From: DAOUCP01 sp034432155
GTDB taxonomy: Bacteria; Chloroflexota; Anaerolineae; Epilineales; Epilineaceae
DNA length: 64,000 bases
Assembly (NCBI GenBank): GCA_034432155.1
Contig: DAOUCP010000043.1
Location: 1-64,000, forward strand
Direction of reading: 5' to 3'
Notes under the pieces: model-generated
Told to the model about the DNA's origin: nothing
Database searches by the model: none
What the model saw: only the letters and a program-made list of their open reading frames with translations
Translations under genes and position numbers: made by a program
Shown: positions 8,360-16,838 of the stretch, piece after piece
Numbering within the stretch: the first letter of the stretch is position 1
How the letters are laid out: the number at the start of each line of letters is the position of its first letter

Positions 8360-9486
8360 TCGGACGGGGCAGCGGGGAGCACGAAGGCCATGCACGTGCC
8401 GGATCGCGATGTGCGGGCGATCCACAGACGACCGCCGTGGCCGTGAATGATGCTACGGGCCAGATACAGTCCCAGGCCGTAGCCTTCCTGGCCTGCAGCG
8501 GCATGTCCTCGGCCAAAGGGCGCGAAGACGCGCTCCCGGTCCTCCGGTCGGATGCCCGGACCGTCATCGCAGACGTCGACGCGCACGTGCTCGCCCGACC
8601 GGGCGACGGTGATGGTGACGTGACCGCCGGCAGCGTATTTGGCGGCATTGGCAACGAGTTGCTCAAACACCTGGCCGATCTGCACCGCGTCGCCACGCGC
8701 CAGTCCTGGTTGGCCTTCGGCGCGGACCGAGAAGTGGGTACCCACGCCCGCCTGCTCCGCGGCGATCCGGTAGGGCGCCACCACCGCCTCCGCCATAGCC
8801 ACCAGGTCCAGGGGTTCCAGGCGGACAAGCCGGCGCCCCTCAGCTGCCACGGCATCCAAGAGCGCCTCAAGTCGCGCCAAGAGCCTGCCGCTCTGGCCTT
8901 CGATGATGCCCAAGGCGGCCTTGACGCTTTCCGTGTCACCGGCTGTGAGGTTGCGAGTGGCGAGCTGGGCGGCGACCCGCACGTTGGAGAGCGGAGAACG
9001 CAGGTCATGGCCCACCAGGGCCAGGAACTCGTCGCGGGTCTTGGCGTCGAACTTGCCGACACCCAGTGCCTGCAGGCAGACACTCACGGTGTCTGCAGCC
9101 AGATCGGCCAATTCCCCCTCCCCGTCGCCCGGAGGGACGCAGCGCAGCAGGGCTACGGCGCCCACCGGTCGGGGAGTTGCCCGGAGCGGCAGGGCCAGCC
9201 AGTCACCATCGGTGGAACGGCCGACGACAAGGGCCCGATCGAGTACTGCCTCCGGAGCCGTAAGCGCGTGCTCGTCGCGGGGCGGCCAGTCGGCCACCAG
9301 CACCAAGCCACTCTCCTCCTCCAACCAGACCTCGCAGCGCTCCGCCTGCAGCCAGCCCGCGAGCTCGCGCGCTGCCTGGGCCGCGAACGCCGCTGGCTCG
9401 ATGGCGTCCAAGGCTAGCCTGGGCAAGGAAACGAGTGGCCGCAGGTGAACGGTGGTGATCGCCGGATAGGCAACGGGGTCGTGCAT
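8356..9486 (-). CDS. GAF-domain sensor histidine kinase
   Basis: Translation likely starts at the ATG at 9486 (MHDPVAYPAI), giving 376 residues. The N-terminal ~150 residues resemble a GAF-like sensor domain and carry no obvious membrane segment, so the kinase probably senses a cytoplasmic signal. The kinase core is complete: H-box FLALVGHDLRSPLSNV, N-box QLVANAAKYA, G1 DDGPGI, F-box VFAPFGRG and G2 GYGLGLYLA. It would autophosphorylate on the H-box His and pass phosphate to the overlapping PhoB-type regulator. A promoter-like pair at 9685-9713 and a tandem repeat lie upstream, which would give a leader of about 190 bases. Confidence 0.9.
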   Translation of the reverse strand: MHDPVAYPAITTVHLRPLVSLPRLALDAIEPAAFAAQAARELAGWLQAERCEVWLEEESGLVLVADWPPRDEHALTAPEAVLDRALVVGRSTDGDWLALPLRATPRPVGAVALLRCVPPGDGEGELADLAADTVSVCLQALGVGKFDAKTRDEFLALVGHDLRSPLSNVRVAAQLATRNLTAGDTESVKAALGIIEGQSGRLLARLEALLDAVAAEGRRLVRLEPLDLVAMAEAVVAPYRIAAEQAGVGTHFSVRAEGQPGLARGDAVQIGQVFEQLVANAAKYAAGGHVTITVARSGEHVRVDVCDDGPGIRPEDRERVFAPFGRGHAAAGQEGYGLGLYLARSIIHGHGGRLWIARTSRSGTCMAFVLPAAPSE

Positions 9487-9531
9487 CAGTGGTCCCCAAG
9501 CGCTGGCTTGCGACCGGGCCGGTGGCTCCAA

Positions 9532-9650
9532 GAAGCTTCTCGCTCCGCGATCGGCTTGCAGAAGGCTTCCCGCTGCGCGATGCACCTGAGCAGGCTTCTC
9601 ACTGCGCGATCCACCTGAGAAAGCTTTCCGCTCCGCGATCCACTTGCCGC
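9532..9650. repeat. Degenerate ~29-bp tandem repeat in the kinase leader
   Basis: Four imperfect copies of a 29-30 bp unit (pattern GAAGCTTCTCGCTCCGCGAT followed by a short variable end) lie between the kinase start and the predicted promoter. They would be transcribed as part of the 5' leader. Each unit can form a small AGAAGC/GCTTCT-type pairing. Confidence 0.75.
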
Positions 9651-9684
9651 CGGAGGCTGGCCGTCTTAATCCCGCGCTAACAGG

Positions 9685-9713
9685 ATTATAGCCGTGCCAC
9701 GGGGTGGCGTCCA
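9685..9713 (-). promoter_or_regulatory. Promoter for the kinase/regulator operon
   Basis: On the minus strand, TGGACG (9708-9713) and a perfect TATAAT (9685-9690) are 17 bp apart, just downstream of the FecR-domain gene. The predicted start near 9678 would give a leader of about 190 bases containing the tandem repeat. Confidence 0.6.
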
Positions 9714-9721
9714 GCCGCCGC

Positions 9722-11026
9722 CTACTTCAGCCAGAGGCCGATTTCGTCGATCTGGCTGCCGTAGTCATGGCCCGAAGCCACGATCTCGCAGCGCCGCAAG
9801 CGCACGGGGATAGGCAGCTGCCGCGCGGCGAAGCCAAAAGGATTGGCTTCCGCGAGCAGATTGCCACTCTGGAAGCGGTACCACTCCGCCATGGGCACTT
9901 GTACATCGTAGGCCTGGATCTCGGCCAGGTGCGGATCGTCCGGCAGCGGCGGTCGGGCGTAAAAACCGACGCGCCAGCGGTAGTCGTCCCCGGAGGCGCT
10001 CTCGTACACCAGGTTGAGGATGACGGGGAACTCCGTGCGCTGTGTACCGCCCCCCGGCAGTGACTGGAAGGTAATCCGTAGGGTGGCGCTGATGCCGATG
10101 TACGTGCATTCGCTCACGTCCAGATGTTCCAGGGACTGCGCATAAAGCATGGTGCCGGGAGTCCCCTGCGACCCCAGCCGCTCGAAGGTGAGGACCGATC
10201 GCCCGTCGGGCAGAAGCTCGTTCAGGGCACGACCGGGATCGGACCGGGCAATGGTTGGTGACACCTGACGATCGAAGGTCCAGTCAGCCGGACCCTGCGT
10301 CTCGGCTGCAGATTGGGCAAAGTCAGGGTTACGCAAACGGTTCTCGAGCGCCGGCAACGGGCCGTGCAGATCCCTTTCGCCCTGTGCCACGGCCCGCTGG
10401 TCGGTGGCCAGCTTGACGCGCGCCTGGCCACGGCTGAGGTAGGCTTCACCGGACGTGACTACCACCGTGAGCTGGTCGGCAGTGAGGCGCAACCGGATTC
10501 GCGCCTCGGGTTGCAGGTCGACGACTCCGTGCGCGGTGACGATGGCATACGCGGTGTCACCCCAAGCCGCACCGGCTGACAAGCGCGCTTCGGCCCCTGG
10601 CTCAGGCTCCGCCCGAATGCGAATGTGCCGGGGCTGCCGGCCGATCCGGAATCGGCTTCTGCGGACAGCGAGCAGCTGGACGCGAGTTGTCGGTGCCAGA
10701 TGCAGCGTCGAGCCGTCGGCGAACTGCACGAACGCTTTGGAGGTGCTGTCGGTACTGATCCAGCTGCCCTCGCTGACCTCGCGGGGTTCGGCACCCTGCA
10801 ACAGGATCGGCATGCCGGCCGGCGACTGAACGGCTACCGAACCCAGCTTGGGCTCGACGATCGCTCTCTCGCCGGAGGTGGCCGAGCGGGCGTAGTGCAG
10901 CGCCAGCGCCGGCAGCCCGATCGCCAAGGCGCCGAAGAGCAGGGTGCCAAGACCCAAGACGGCCCAAGCCAGAGCTTGCACCCGCTGAACTTCGCGCGGC
11001 GCGAGGCCGCCGACGTTGGACGCCAC
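9722..11026 (-). CDS. FecR-domain membrane protein
   Basis: This 434-residue protein has one N-terminal membrane segment (about residues 18-45, LAWAVLGLGTLLFGALAIG). A FecR-like beta domain follows, with the typical order of a 'WISTDSTSKAFVQFADGSTLHL' stretch (in two overlapping parts) and a later VVVTSGEAYLSRG strand. The C-terminal ~200 residues look like a carbohydrate-binding or galactose-binding-like beta domain (NPDFAQSA, then ADWTFDRQ; closing with SQIDEIGLWLK). FecR domains in such single-pass proteins often act at the cell surface rather than with a sigma factor, and no ECF sigma gene is nearby. The start codon is GTG with GAGG just upstream. The exact role is unknown. Confidence 0.72.
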   Translation of the reverse strand: MASNVGGLAPREVQRVQALAWAVLGLGTLLFGALAIGLPALALHYARSATSGERAIVEPKLGSVAVQSPAGMPILLQGAEPREVSEGSWISTDSTSKAFVQFADGSTLHLAPTTRVQLLAVRRSRFRIGRQPRHIRIRAEPEPGAEARLSAGAAWGDTAYAIVTAHGVVDLQPEARIRLRLTADQLTVVVTSGEAYLSRGQARVKLATDQRAVAQGERDLHGPLPALENRLRNPDFAQSAAETQGPADWTFDRQVSPTIARSDPGRALNELLPDGRSVLTFERLGSQGTPGTMLYAQSLEHLDVSECTYIGISATLRITFQSLPGGGTQRTEFPVILNLVYESASGDDYRWRVGFYARPPLPDDPHLAEIQAYDVQVPMAEWYRFQSGNLLAEANPFGFAARQLPIPVRLRRCEIVASGHDYGSQIDEIGLWLK

Positions 11027-11079
11027 TTGCCTCAGCCTAGCGGTGCGGGATGGCCAAAGGGCCGTTGACGGCAGCTCGC

Positions 11080-11775
11080 TCAGTCACGCGAGCTCGCGCT
11101 GCCGACCCGGCCCACCCAGTACAGGCGTTGCAACACGGCGCCCAGCGCCGCGGCAACATACGTCAAAGCAGCGGCATTGAGAACCTGGCTCACCCCCCGC
11201 TGTTCGTCGCCCGAGACGACCAGGCCAAGCTCGCGGAGGTTGTTGCGCGCTCGACGGCTGGCATCGAATTCCACCGGCAGGGTCACGATCGTGAAGGCCA
11301 CAGCCAGACCAAACAAGAGCACGCCCAGCCAGGCCAGGTTGAGAATGCCAGTGATGAGGCCGAGGATCACGATCCAGACGCCCAGGTTGGAACCTAGGTT
11401 CGCCGCCGGCACGAGCATCGAGCGCAGTCGCAACAACGAACTACCGGTGCGATGCTGCTCGGCGTGACCTAGCTCGTGAGCCACGACGGCCATCGCTGCG
11501 ACCGACGGCTGCCGAGACGAGTCGGACAGGTGAATCGTGCGGGTGCGTGGATCGTAGTAGTCGGTGAGTTGGCCGGCAACGGACTCGACGCCGACATTCG
11601 TGAGGCCGCGATTGGCCATTATGATCTGGGCCGTCTCAAGCCCGGTGATTTGCCGCTGCGTTGCCACCCGACTCCACCGACCGAACGTGGTTCGGACATG
11701 CCATTGGGCCAACGCCCCGATGATGAGGGTCGGTAGGAAGATACAGACGAGATACTGTGGATCATAGAAAAGCAT
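11080..11775 (-). CDS. YugP-like membrane zinc metallopeptidase
   Basis: This 231-residue protein belongs to the YugP / Zn_peptidase_2 family. It begins with a membrane segment (MLFYDPQYLVCIFLPTLIIG), then the family pattern GLTNVGVESVAGQLTDYYDP and TRTIHLSD. The zinc site is HELGHAEQH, an HExxH motif followed by a third ligand. Two more membrane segments follow (about 130-170), then PVEFDASRRA, also a family hallmark. The start at 11775 is chosen because GGAGG lies 6-7 bases before that ATG. The upstream in-frame ATG (11793) would put this ribosome site inside the coding sequence. Substrates of the family are not known to me. Confidence 0.9.
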   Translation of the reverse strand: MLFYDPQYLVCIFLPTLIIGALAQWHVRTTFGRWSRVATQRQITGLETAQIIMANRGLTNVGVESVAGQLTDYYDPRTRTIHLSDSSRQPSVAAMAVVAHELGHAEQHRTGSSLLRLRSMLVPAANLGSNLGVWIVILGLITGILNLAWLGVLLFGLAVAFTIVTLPVEFDASRRARNNLRELGLVVSGDEQRGVSQVLNAAALTYVAAALGAVLQRLYWVGRVGSASSRD

Positions 11776-11919
11776 CTTGCCACCTCCATCCATGTTCGTG
11801 TTCTCGCCTAGCAGACCAGATGCTCCGGTGAGCTGCCGGCCGCGGAGGCAAGGATGCCCCTTTCCACCGGCCGGCCGATGTCGCCCAGGGCGGCATGGCG
11901 CTTGCCAGGCCGTCGCCGG

Positions 11920-12396
11920 TCACGGGCGAGTTCCGGCGCGCTGGGGCCCGAAGATGTCTTCGAGCACGGAGAGCACCTGGCGGTCGGTGCCAACATAGAT
12001 CACGAGCAGCCGTCCGCCCGCGAACACATGGGGCGAGCCCAGCCAATCCACTGCCGTTCGGCTACCGTCCGCTTGCCCGATGACGTGCCCGTCAGCGGAG
12101 AATCGGGCGACCGCTTCGGAGGCTTCCTCGTCGGTCGGAAACTCGTGCACCTCGAGACTGTCTTCGCCCCGCCGGTAGATCCATGCCGGTGCCTCCAGAA
12201 ACTCGAGTTGCTGCTGTCCCTCGCCCGTGAAGGCCACACCCCGCTGGGCCAAGGCGGCCTCGAGCTCGGCAACGCTGTGAGCCAGCGGCGTCGCACTGGC
12301 AGTCGGCACGGCATTCCCCAGCCGGGCTTCCGGCGGTGGCGGCGTCGGCGCTGGTCCGCAGGCGACCAACGCCAGCAGAATCGCCCCGGCCGCCAT
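11920..12396 (-). CDS. Small predicted lipoprotein
   Basis: From the ATG at 12396 the product is 158 residues with a lipoprotein signal (AAGAILLALVAC, Cys at about 13) and a Pro-rich stretch after it. The mature part (about 45-150) has no family I recognise. It contains AELEAALAQRGVAF, WIYRRGEDSLEVHEFP and SPHVFAGGRLLVIYVG, a layout like small surface domains that bind or shield something. The frame remains open upstream to 12621, but a TACAAT box at 12508-12513 suggests transcription starts inside that extension. A GTG at 12432 is the alternative start. Function unknown. Confidence 0.7.
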   Translation of the reverse strand: MAAGAILLALVACGPAPTPPPPEARLGNAVPTASATPLAHSVAELEAALAQRGVAFTGEGQQQLEFLEAPAWIYRRGEDSLEVHEFPTDEEASEAVARFSADGHVIGQADGSRTAVDWLGSPHVFAGGRLLVIYVGTDRQVLSVLEDIFGPQRAGTRP

Positions 12397-12461
12397 GCCG
12401 GCCGCAGGGGCGAACACGGCACCATGTTCCACTCCGGCCGCCGCCGCATCACGTGTGTTAC

Positions 12462-12513
12462 GCAGACCCTGTCTGCCTCGAGGCACCGCGAACTGCTCCG
12501 AGCGCCCATTGTA
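12462..12513 (-). promoter_or_regulatory. Promoter and overlapping palindromes before the lipoprotein
   Basis: A minus-strand TACAAT -10 box lies at 12508-12513, without a good -35. Downstream of it are two overlapping perfect palindromes: TGCCTCGAGGCA (12474-12485) and GCAGAC-3-GTCTGC (12462-12476). They could form a leader hairpin or be a protein-binding site. Confidence 0.35.
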
Positions 12514-12638
12514 GCGTGCGGTCGCGTTCGGAGAGAAGGTGGGGCAGCGCGGATCAGCGCGCAGTGGCAGCCGTGGCGTTCGGCCGCTCGGCGCCGACGT
12601 ACCGAGCCGCCCGAGCACCACCGCCGCTGTCGCTGGAT

Positions 12639-14813
12639 TCAGCGCGAGTTGCGGACGTACGGCAGGTGCACGCTTCCCGGCCCGCTACGGGCCCAGTCCC
12701 AGGCGAATACGGCGCTAAGCGCGTGGTGCAAGGACTCCGACTCGACTTCGATGGCCACCTCGAGATTGGCCTTGTGCGACATCTCGCTACCGTTCAGGCT
12801 GCCGATGTGGCTCCAGTACTCGGTGGTTGCAGCGTGCCATCGGCTGCTGGGTGCGTCGGCCGCGGCGTGCAAGGAGAGGAGCACCATCTTGTTGTGCAAG
12901 CCGCCGCCCGTGGGATTGCCAGTGCGCGCTTCGAGGGCCAGCGATTCGGCCGTCGCCACCCGGTTGAGTTCGGCGCAGACGGCGGCGTTGCTGTCAGCCG
13001 CCAACGGATCGTCGAAGTGAGCGTCCAGGAGGATGCGCACCCAAGCTCCCCGACGGGCGGCGGCCAGGTAGCCGGCCAGGCGCAGATTGACTGCCGCTGC
13101 GCCATCGCTGGCCGGCTCACCCCACCACGGCGTCTCGCGCAATTGCTCGACCAGGATCTCGTCGCCGGCGCCAGCTTGTGCCAGCAGACCCAGCAGCCCG
13201 TCGCGACCGTCCAGCGCGCTCTCGGGTGCCGAGAGCAGCCGGAAGCGAAACCGGCCGACAAACACCTTTGGCTGCGGCGCGATGGGGAGGTATCCTGTGC
13301 CGCCGCCCTCGCGACTGGGGAGGTAGTCAGGCAGGGGTGCGCCGCGCACCGGGTCCCGCGGCTGGAAAGGGCGCACGTCGGCGTGGCGGTCTGGCGCCAG
13401 ATCGTGCGTCATGAGGTCGCGAAGCCAGGTCACAACGCCAGGAGCATCCGTTGCCAGATAGACGCCCCGGCGACCGGCGGTGCCATTGCTCCGATCATCG
13501 TTCGGGGCGGACCCGAGGCTGAAGTTCTCCGAGCCGATGAGTGCCAGCCGCCCGTCGATCACGGCCACCTTGGCGTGGGCGCCCCGGTAGCGGCGCCGGA
13601 CCTCTCCGCCATCGTCATGCCAATAGACTTCGCCGCCGGCTGAAGCGATCGTCGCGGCGCACCACCGTTCGTTGGCGTCGATACCGCCGGCGGGATTCCC
13701 GTCCAGGAGCAGCCGCACGCGAATGCCTGACGCTGCCCGCTCGGCAAGCACCTCGGCCAGCTCCGGCTGATCCATGGTGTAAAGCATGAGGTCGATGGTT
13801 CGTTGCGCCGAGCGGAGGTGGCGCGCCAGGAAGTCGTGCAGGTGGTCTGGTGCGATGGCCAGCTCGAGGCGAGCCCACTCGTCGACGTTGGTGGGGCGCA
13901 GCAAGGTCTCCAGGTCCCAGCCGGGAAACCGGACCCGACGGCCGAGCCAGGGATCGCCCCGATCGGATGCCCAGTCCGTCGCCCGATCGGTGTCGGCCAC
14001 TGGCCGCCTCGTTCGCGGGTCCAGCTTGCGATAGAGAACCTGGTGGGCGCTCGAGACGTTTGCGAGACGATAGGCGGTCACCGGGGCACCAATCCAGCCA
14101 TCCGAGGGGCTATCCTGACCATAGACGACGGCGTCGCTCGTCTGACCTCGTGCATCGAGGAGGGTGACCACCCCACCGCCATTGGCAAGGGTTGGGCCGC
14201 CGGCGGTGGTCACGAGCCTTGGGACGACCCCTTGGCCGCTGTCCGTGTCAGCCTTCCACGACCAGTCTGGTGACGCGCCGAAGGACCGGCGAAAAGCCTC
14301 TGCACTGTGAGCCAACCACTGCCACTTGCCGGCCCCAATGCGTGCGCCCGACGGGAACGCAGCGCTCCCCCTGCCGGACGTGACCTGCCAACCGGTGAGA
14401 TCGACGTCCTCGTCGCTGAGGTTCCAGATCTGCAGCGCCTCGTCCTGGTCGTTCGCGGCGTAGCCGTCGGCGAACACGGCGCTGATCCGAACCACGGGTT
14501 CTGTGCTTGACCACCGCTCGGCCCCTGTTGCGGGGGCTCCGGCGGCCCCGGCGGTGGACGCGGGCCAGCGCTGGCGTGCCGCCATGCTGCCGGCCGCGTC
14601 GAGGCGGTGGCTGAGGGAAGTGCTGGCGCTGGGCGGTGTCGCCAAGTTCAGAAGGAAGGCGGCAGTCACCACTCCGGAGGCGACCGAGGACGCGATCGAT
14701 GGCTTGAGGAGCTGCCAGGCTGGCCTTTTCGTCCTTCGGTGCGGAAACAGGTGTGGCCTCGCTTCTGCGGGTGGCGCGCTGCGAGCGCGTGCGTTGCCCA
14801 GGTCGGCGGCCAA
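12639..14813 (-). CDS. Secreted phospholipase D-like protein with lamin-tail domain
   Basis: This 724-residue protein has a basic N-terminus and one hydrophobic segment (about 39-62), so it is likely exported or anchored. A lamin-tail domain (about 105-225) is marked by DEALQIWNLSDEDVDLTGW. Two PLD phosphodiesterase halves follow. The first has an intact HKD motif (HAKVAVIDGRLALIGSEN). The second has HNKMVLLSL followed later by HIGSLNGSE, with Ser where the HKD Asp normally stands, so activity may rest mainly on the first half or tolerate the change. The substrate could be phospholipid or nucleic acid; lamin-tail domains often accompany secreted nucleases. The start (TTG at 14813) is uncertain because no ribosome site is seen. 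Confidence 0.8.
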   Translation of the reverse strand: MAADLGNARARSAPPAEARPHLFPHRRTKRPAWQLLKPSIASSVASGVVTAAFLLNLATPPSASTSLSHRLDAAGSMAARQRWPASTAGAAGAPATGAERWSSTEPVVRISAVFADGYAANDQDEALQIWNLSDEDVDLTGWQVTSGRGSAAFPSGARIGAGKWQWLAHSAEAFRRSFGASPDWSWKADTDSGQGVVPRLVTTAGGPTLANGGGVVTLLDARGQTSDAVVYGQDSPSDGWIGAPVTAYRLANVSSAHQVLYRKLDPRTRRPVADTDRATDWASDRGDPWLGRRVRFPGWDLETLLRPTNVDEWARLELAIAPDHLHDFLARHLRSAQRTIDLMLYTMDQPELAEVLAERAASGIRVRLLLDGNPAGGIDANERWCAATIASAGGEVYWHDDGGEVRRRYRGAHAKVAVIDGRLALIGSENFSLGSAPNDDRSNGTAGRRGVYLATDAPGVVTWLRDLMTHDLAPDRHADVRPFQPRDPVRGAPLPDYLPSREGGGTGYLPIAPQPKVFVGRFRFRLLSAPESALDGRDGLLGLLAQAGAGDEILVEQLRETPWWGEPASDGAAAVNLRLAGYLAAARRGAWVRILLDAHFDDPLAADSNAAVCAELNRVATAESLALEARTGNPTGGGLHNKMVLLSLHAAADAPSSRWHAATTEYWSHIGSLNGSEMSHKANLEVAIEVESESLHHALSAVFAWDWARSGPGSVHLPYVRNSR

Positions 14814-15441
14814 TCCGTCGCTGCCGCCGCTCCGACAGCAAGGGGCGTCCGGTCGTTGGCCAGCCGCCGCTTCCTCTCGAGCCTACCGCATCGGTTGCGC
14901 CTGCGGGATGCTGGAGGCGCCGTGGCGGCGACAAGAATGCGCCACCGATCGGAGGGCACAGGGGCAACGGCCCACGCGGGAACGGATCGCCTCCGCGCCA
15001 TCGTCAAAGCTCTGGCCAGGGAATCGGCGCCAGCTCTAGCCAATGATCCTTTGGTGCTAAAGCTTGTTCTGCGGGACGATGGCATGGTCCGAGACGGGCG
15101 TGCGCTGCTACCTCCGTGCCGGGGACATGCCGCACAGGGCTCCTGCATCCATGCCGGGGACACGCGGCACAGGACTCTCGCGCCCATGCCAGGTACATCG
15201 GGCACAGGTCCCGTGCTCTCATGATGACGAGAAAGCCCACGACGATTCGTTTGAAGAGTTCGGCGACCTACACCTGTGTTTCCTTGCATATTGACTCGAG
15301 TTTCATGCTAGTCGACTGTATCTGGAACAGTACTCGAGACGGATCATCGACGGTGAAAGCCTGACGTGCTCCACTGACCTCTCCAGTCGGTGCCATCTGT
15401 GACCGGTGGAGCGCCGCCTAACCCGGCCGTCGGGGCACGGC
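14814..15441. other. Long intergenic region with a short tandem repeat
   Basis: This gap between divergent genes holds a three-copy 35-bp repeat (15116-15220) and a more AT-rich part (about 15220-15360). The latter carries CTCGAG twice (15295-15330 region), but I could not settle on a promoter there. No supported reading frame is present on either strand. Confidence 0.5.
15116..15220. repeat. 35-bp tandem repeat, three copies
   Basis: Three consecutive 35-bp units (15116-15150, 15151-15185, 15186-15220) share the core CATGCCGGGGACA..GC.GCACAGG with scattered changes. A fourth copy begins with CATG and stops. Confidence 0.8.
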
Positions 15442-15447
15442 TATAAT
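15442..15447 (+). promoter_or_regulatory. -10 box of the NtrC-type activator/rpoN operon
   Basis: A perfect TATAAT lies only 11 bases before the ATG at 15459, so the transcript leader would be just a few bases long. No good -35 hexamer is visible at the usual distance. Confidence 0.5.
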
Positions 15448-15458
15448 GCCAGGCGGGC

Positions 15459-16838
15459 ATGGCGCGACGCATTCTCGTCGTTGACGACGATCCGGCGATT
15501 CGGGAGCTGATTCGCGAGTTCCTGGCGGATGGGCAGACCGAAGTGGCGGAGGCCGAGACCGGCGGCCAGACGATTGCCCGGCTTGCTGCCGAGCCGCCCG
15601 ATCTGGTCCTCTTGGACATGTTGCTGCCGGACATGGACGGTCTGGAGGTGCTGGCCCAGATCCGTTCGGCGGCGCCGATTCCGGTTGTGGTCATTACCGC
15701 CGACTCGAGCGGCTCGCGCACCATTCGGGCGATGCAGGCCGGGGCCTACGACTACCTAGTCAAGCCCTTGGAGCCCGAACACGTGCGTCAGGTGGTCGAT
15801 CGCGCGCTGGAGCACTTGCGGCTCTCGGACGAGGTGCGGGCCCTCCAAGACGCGTTGGCGACGCGCGACGTCCGTGAGCGGCTCGTCGGCAGCAGTCCGG
15901 CGATGCAGGAAGTCTACAAGCTGATCGGCCGCGTAGCCGCCAGCGGTGCGCCGGTGTTGATTGCCGGCGAAACGGGCACCGGCAAGGAGCTGGTTGCCGA
16001 GACGATCCACCTGAGCTCGCCGCGGGCACGTGGGCCTTTGGTCCGTGTCAATTGCGCGGCGCTGCCGGAGACACTGCTCGAGAGCGAGCTCTTCGGCCAT
16101 GAGAAGGGGGCGTTCACCGGTGCCATCGCCAGGCGCAAGGGCCGCTTCGAGCTGGCGGATGGCGGCACCATCTTCCTGGACGAGATCGGTGACCTCAACG
16201 CGAGCACTCAGAAGAAGCTGCTCCGGGTCCTTCAGTTCGGTGAGTTTGAGCGCGTGGGCGGGAGTGCGACCATCAAGACGGATGTGCGGGTCGTCACGGC
16301 AACGAACAAGCAGCTCGAGCTGGAGGTGGCAGCCGGCCGCTTCCGGGAGGACCTGTACTATCGGCTGAACGTCATTCGCATCGACATGCCGCCGTTGCGC
16401 GAAAGGCGCGAGGACATCATCCCGTTGGTGGCGCATTTCCTTGACAAGTACCGGCGCGCTCCGGGCAGCCCACCGACAAAGATCAGCCAGGAGGCCATGG
16501 ATCTCCTGCTGGCCTATGACTGGCCGGGCAATGTCCGGCAGCTCGAGAACACGATCATGCGCGCCGTAGTCATGGCCAGCGAAGGCGTGATTGGACCCGA
16601 GCACCTCGACTGGACAGCGCCGCCAGCCAGTCCGCGGGAGTTCGATGTTGCCGAGCTGGCGCGGCGGGGCGTTTCGCTGCAACGGGCGCTGGCCGAGGTG
16701 GAGCGCGACCTGATCGCCGAAGTGCTGCGGCAGACAGGCGGCGATCACGCCGAGACAGCGCGTCGCCTGGGGATCTATCGTGGCGTCTTGGAGGAGAAGC
16801 TGCGGGAATACGGGATCGGGAGGCCACAGCGCGCATGA
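15459..16838 (+). CDS. Sigma-54-dependent response regulator (NtrC/AtoC type)
   Basis: This 459-residue protein has the full three-domain layout. The receiver (about 1-120) carries VVDDDP, Asp in LVLLDMLLP and Lys in YLVKPLEP. The AAA+ domain (about 145-375) carries Walker A GETGTGKE, the sigma-54 contact loop GAFTGA, Walker B GGTIFLDEIGDL and arginine-finger region FREDLYYRLNV. A Fis-type helix-turn-helix is at the end (GGDHAETARRLGIYRGVL). It would bind upstream of sigma-54 promoters and drive open-complex formation by ATP hydrolysis. Its stop overlaps the rpoN start (ATGA), so activator and sigma factor are made together. No histidine kinase is adjacent; the nearest is about 6 kb away on the other strand. 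Confidence 0.95.
   Translation: MARRILVVDDDPAIRELIREFLADGQTEVAEAETGGQTIARLAAEPPDLVLLDMLLPDMDGLEVLAQIRSAAPIPVVVITADSSGSRTIRAMQAGAYDYLVKPLEPEHVRQVVDRALEHLRLSDEVRALQDALATRDVRERLVGSSPAMQEVYKLIGRVAASGAPVLIAGETGTGKELVAETIHLSSPRARGPLVRVNCAALPETLLESELFGHEKGAFTGAIARRKGRFELADGGTIFLDEIGDLNASTQKKLLRVLQFGEFERVGGSATIKTDVRVVTATNKQLELEVAAGRFREDLYYRLNVIRIDMPPLRERREDIIPLVAHFLDKYRRAPGSPPTKISQEAMDLLLAYDWPGNVRQLENTIMRAVVMASEGVIGPEHLDWTAPPASPREFDVAELARRGVSLQRALAEVERDLIAEVLRQTGGDHAETARRLGIYRGVLEEKLREYGIGRPQRA

Noticed and set aside
15116..15220. CRISPR array
   Set aside because: The repeats are head-to-tail with no unique spacers, differ from each other, and no cas gene is nearby. The same holds for the other arrays.
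15270..15360. Sigma-70 promoter in the AT-richer stretch before the NtrC-type gene
   Set aside because: TTGACT near 15289 has no good -10 at 16-18 bp; the TATAAT at 15442 is better placed.
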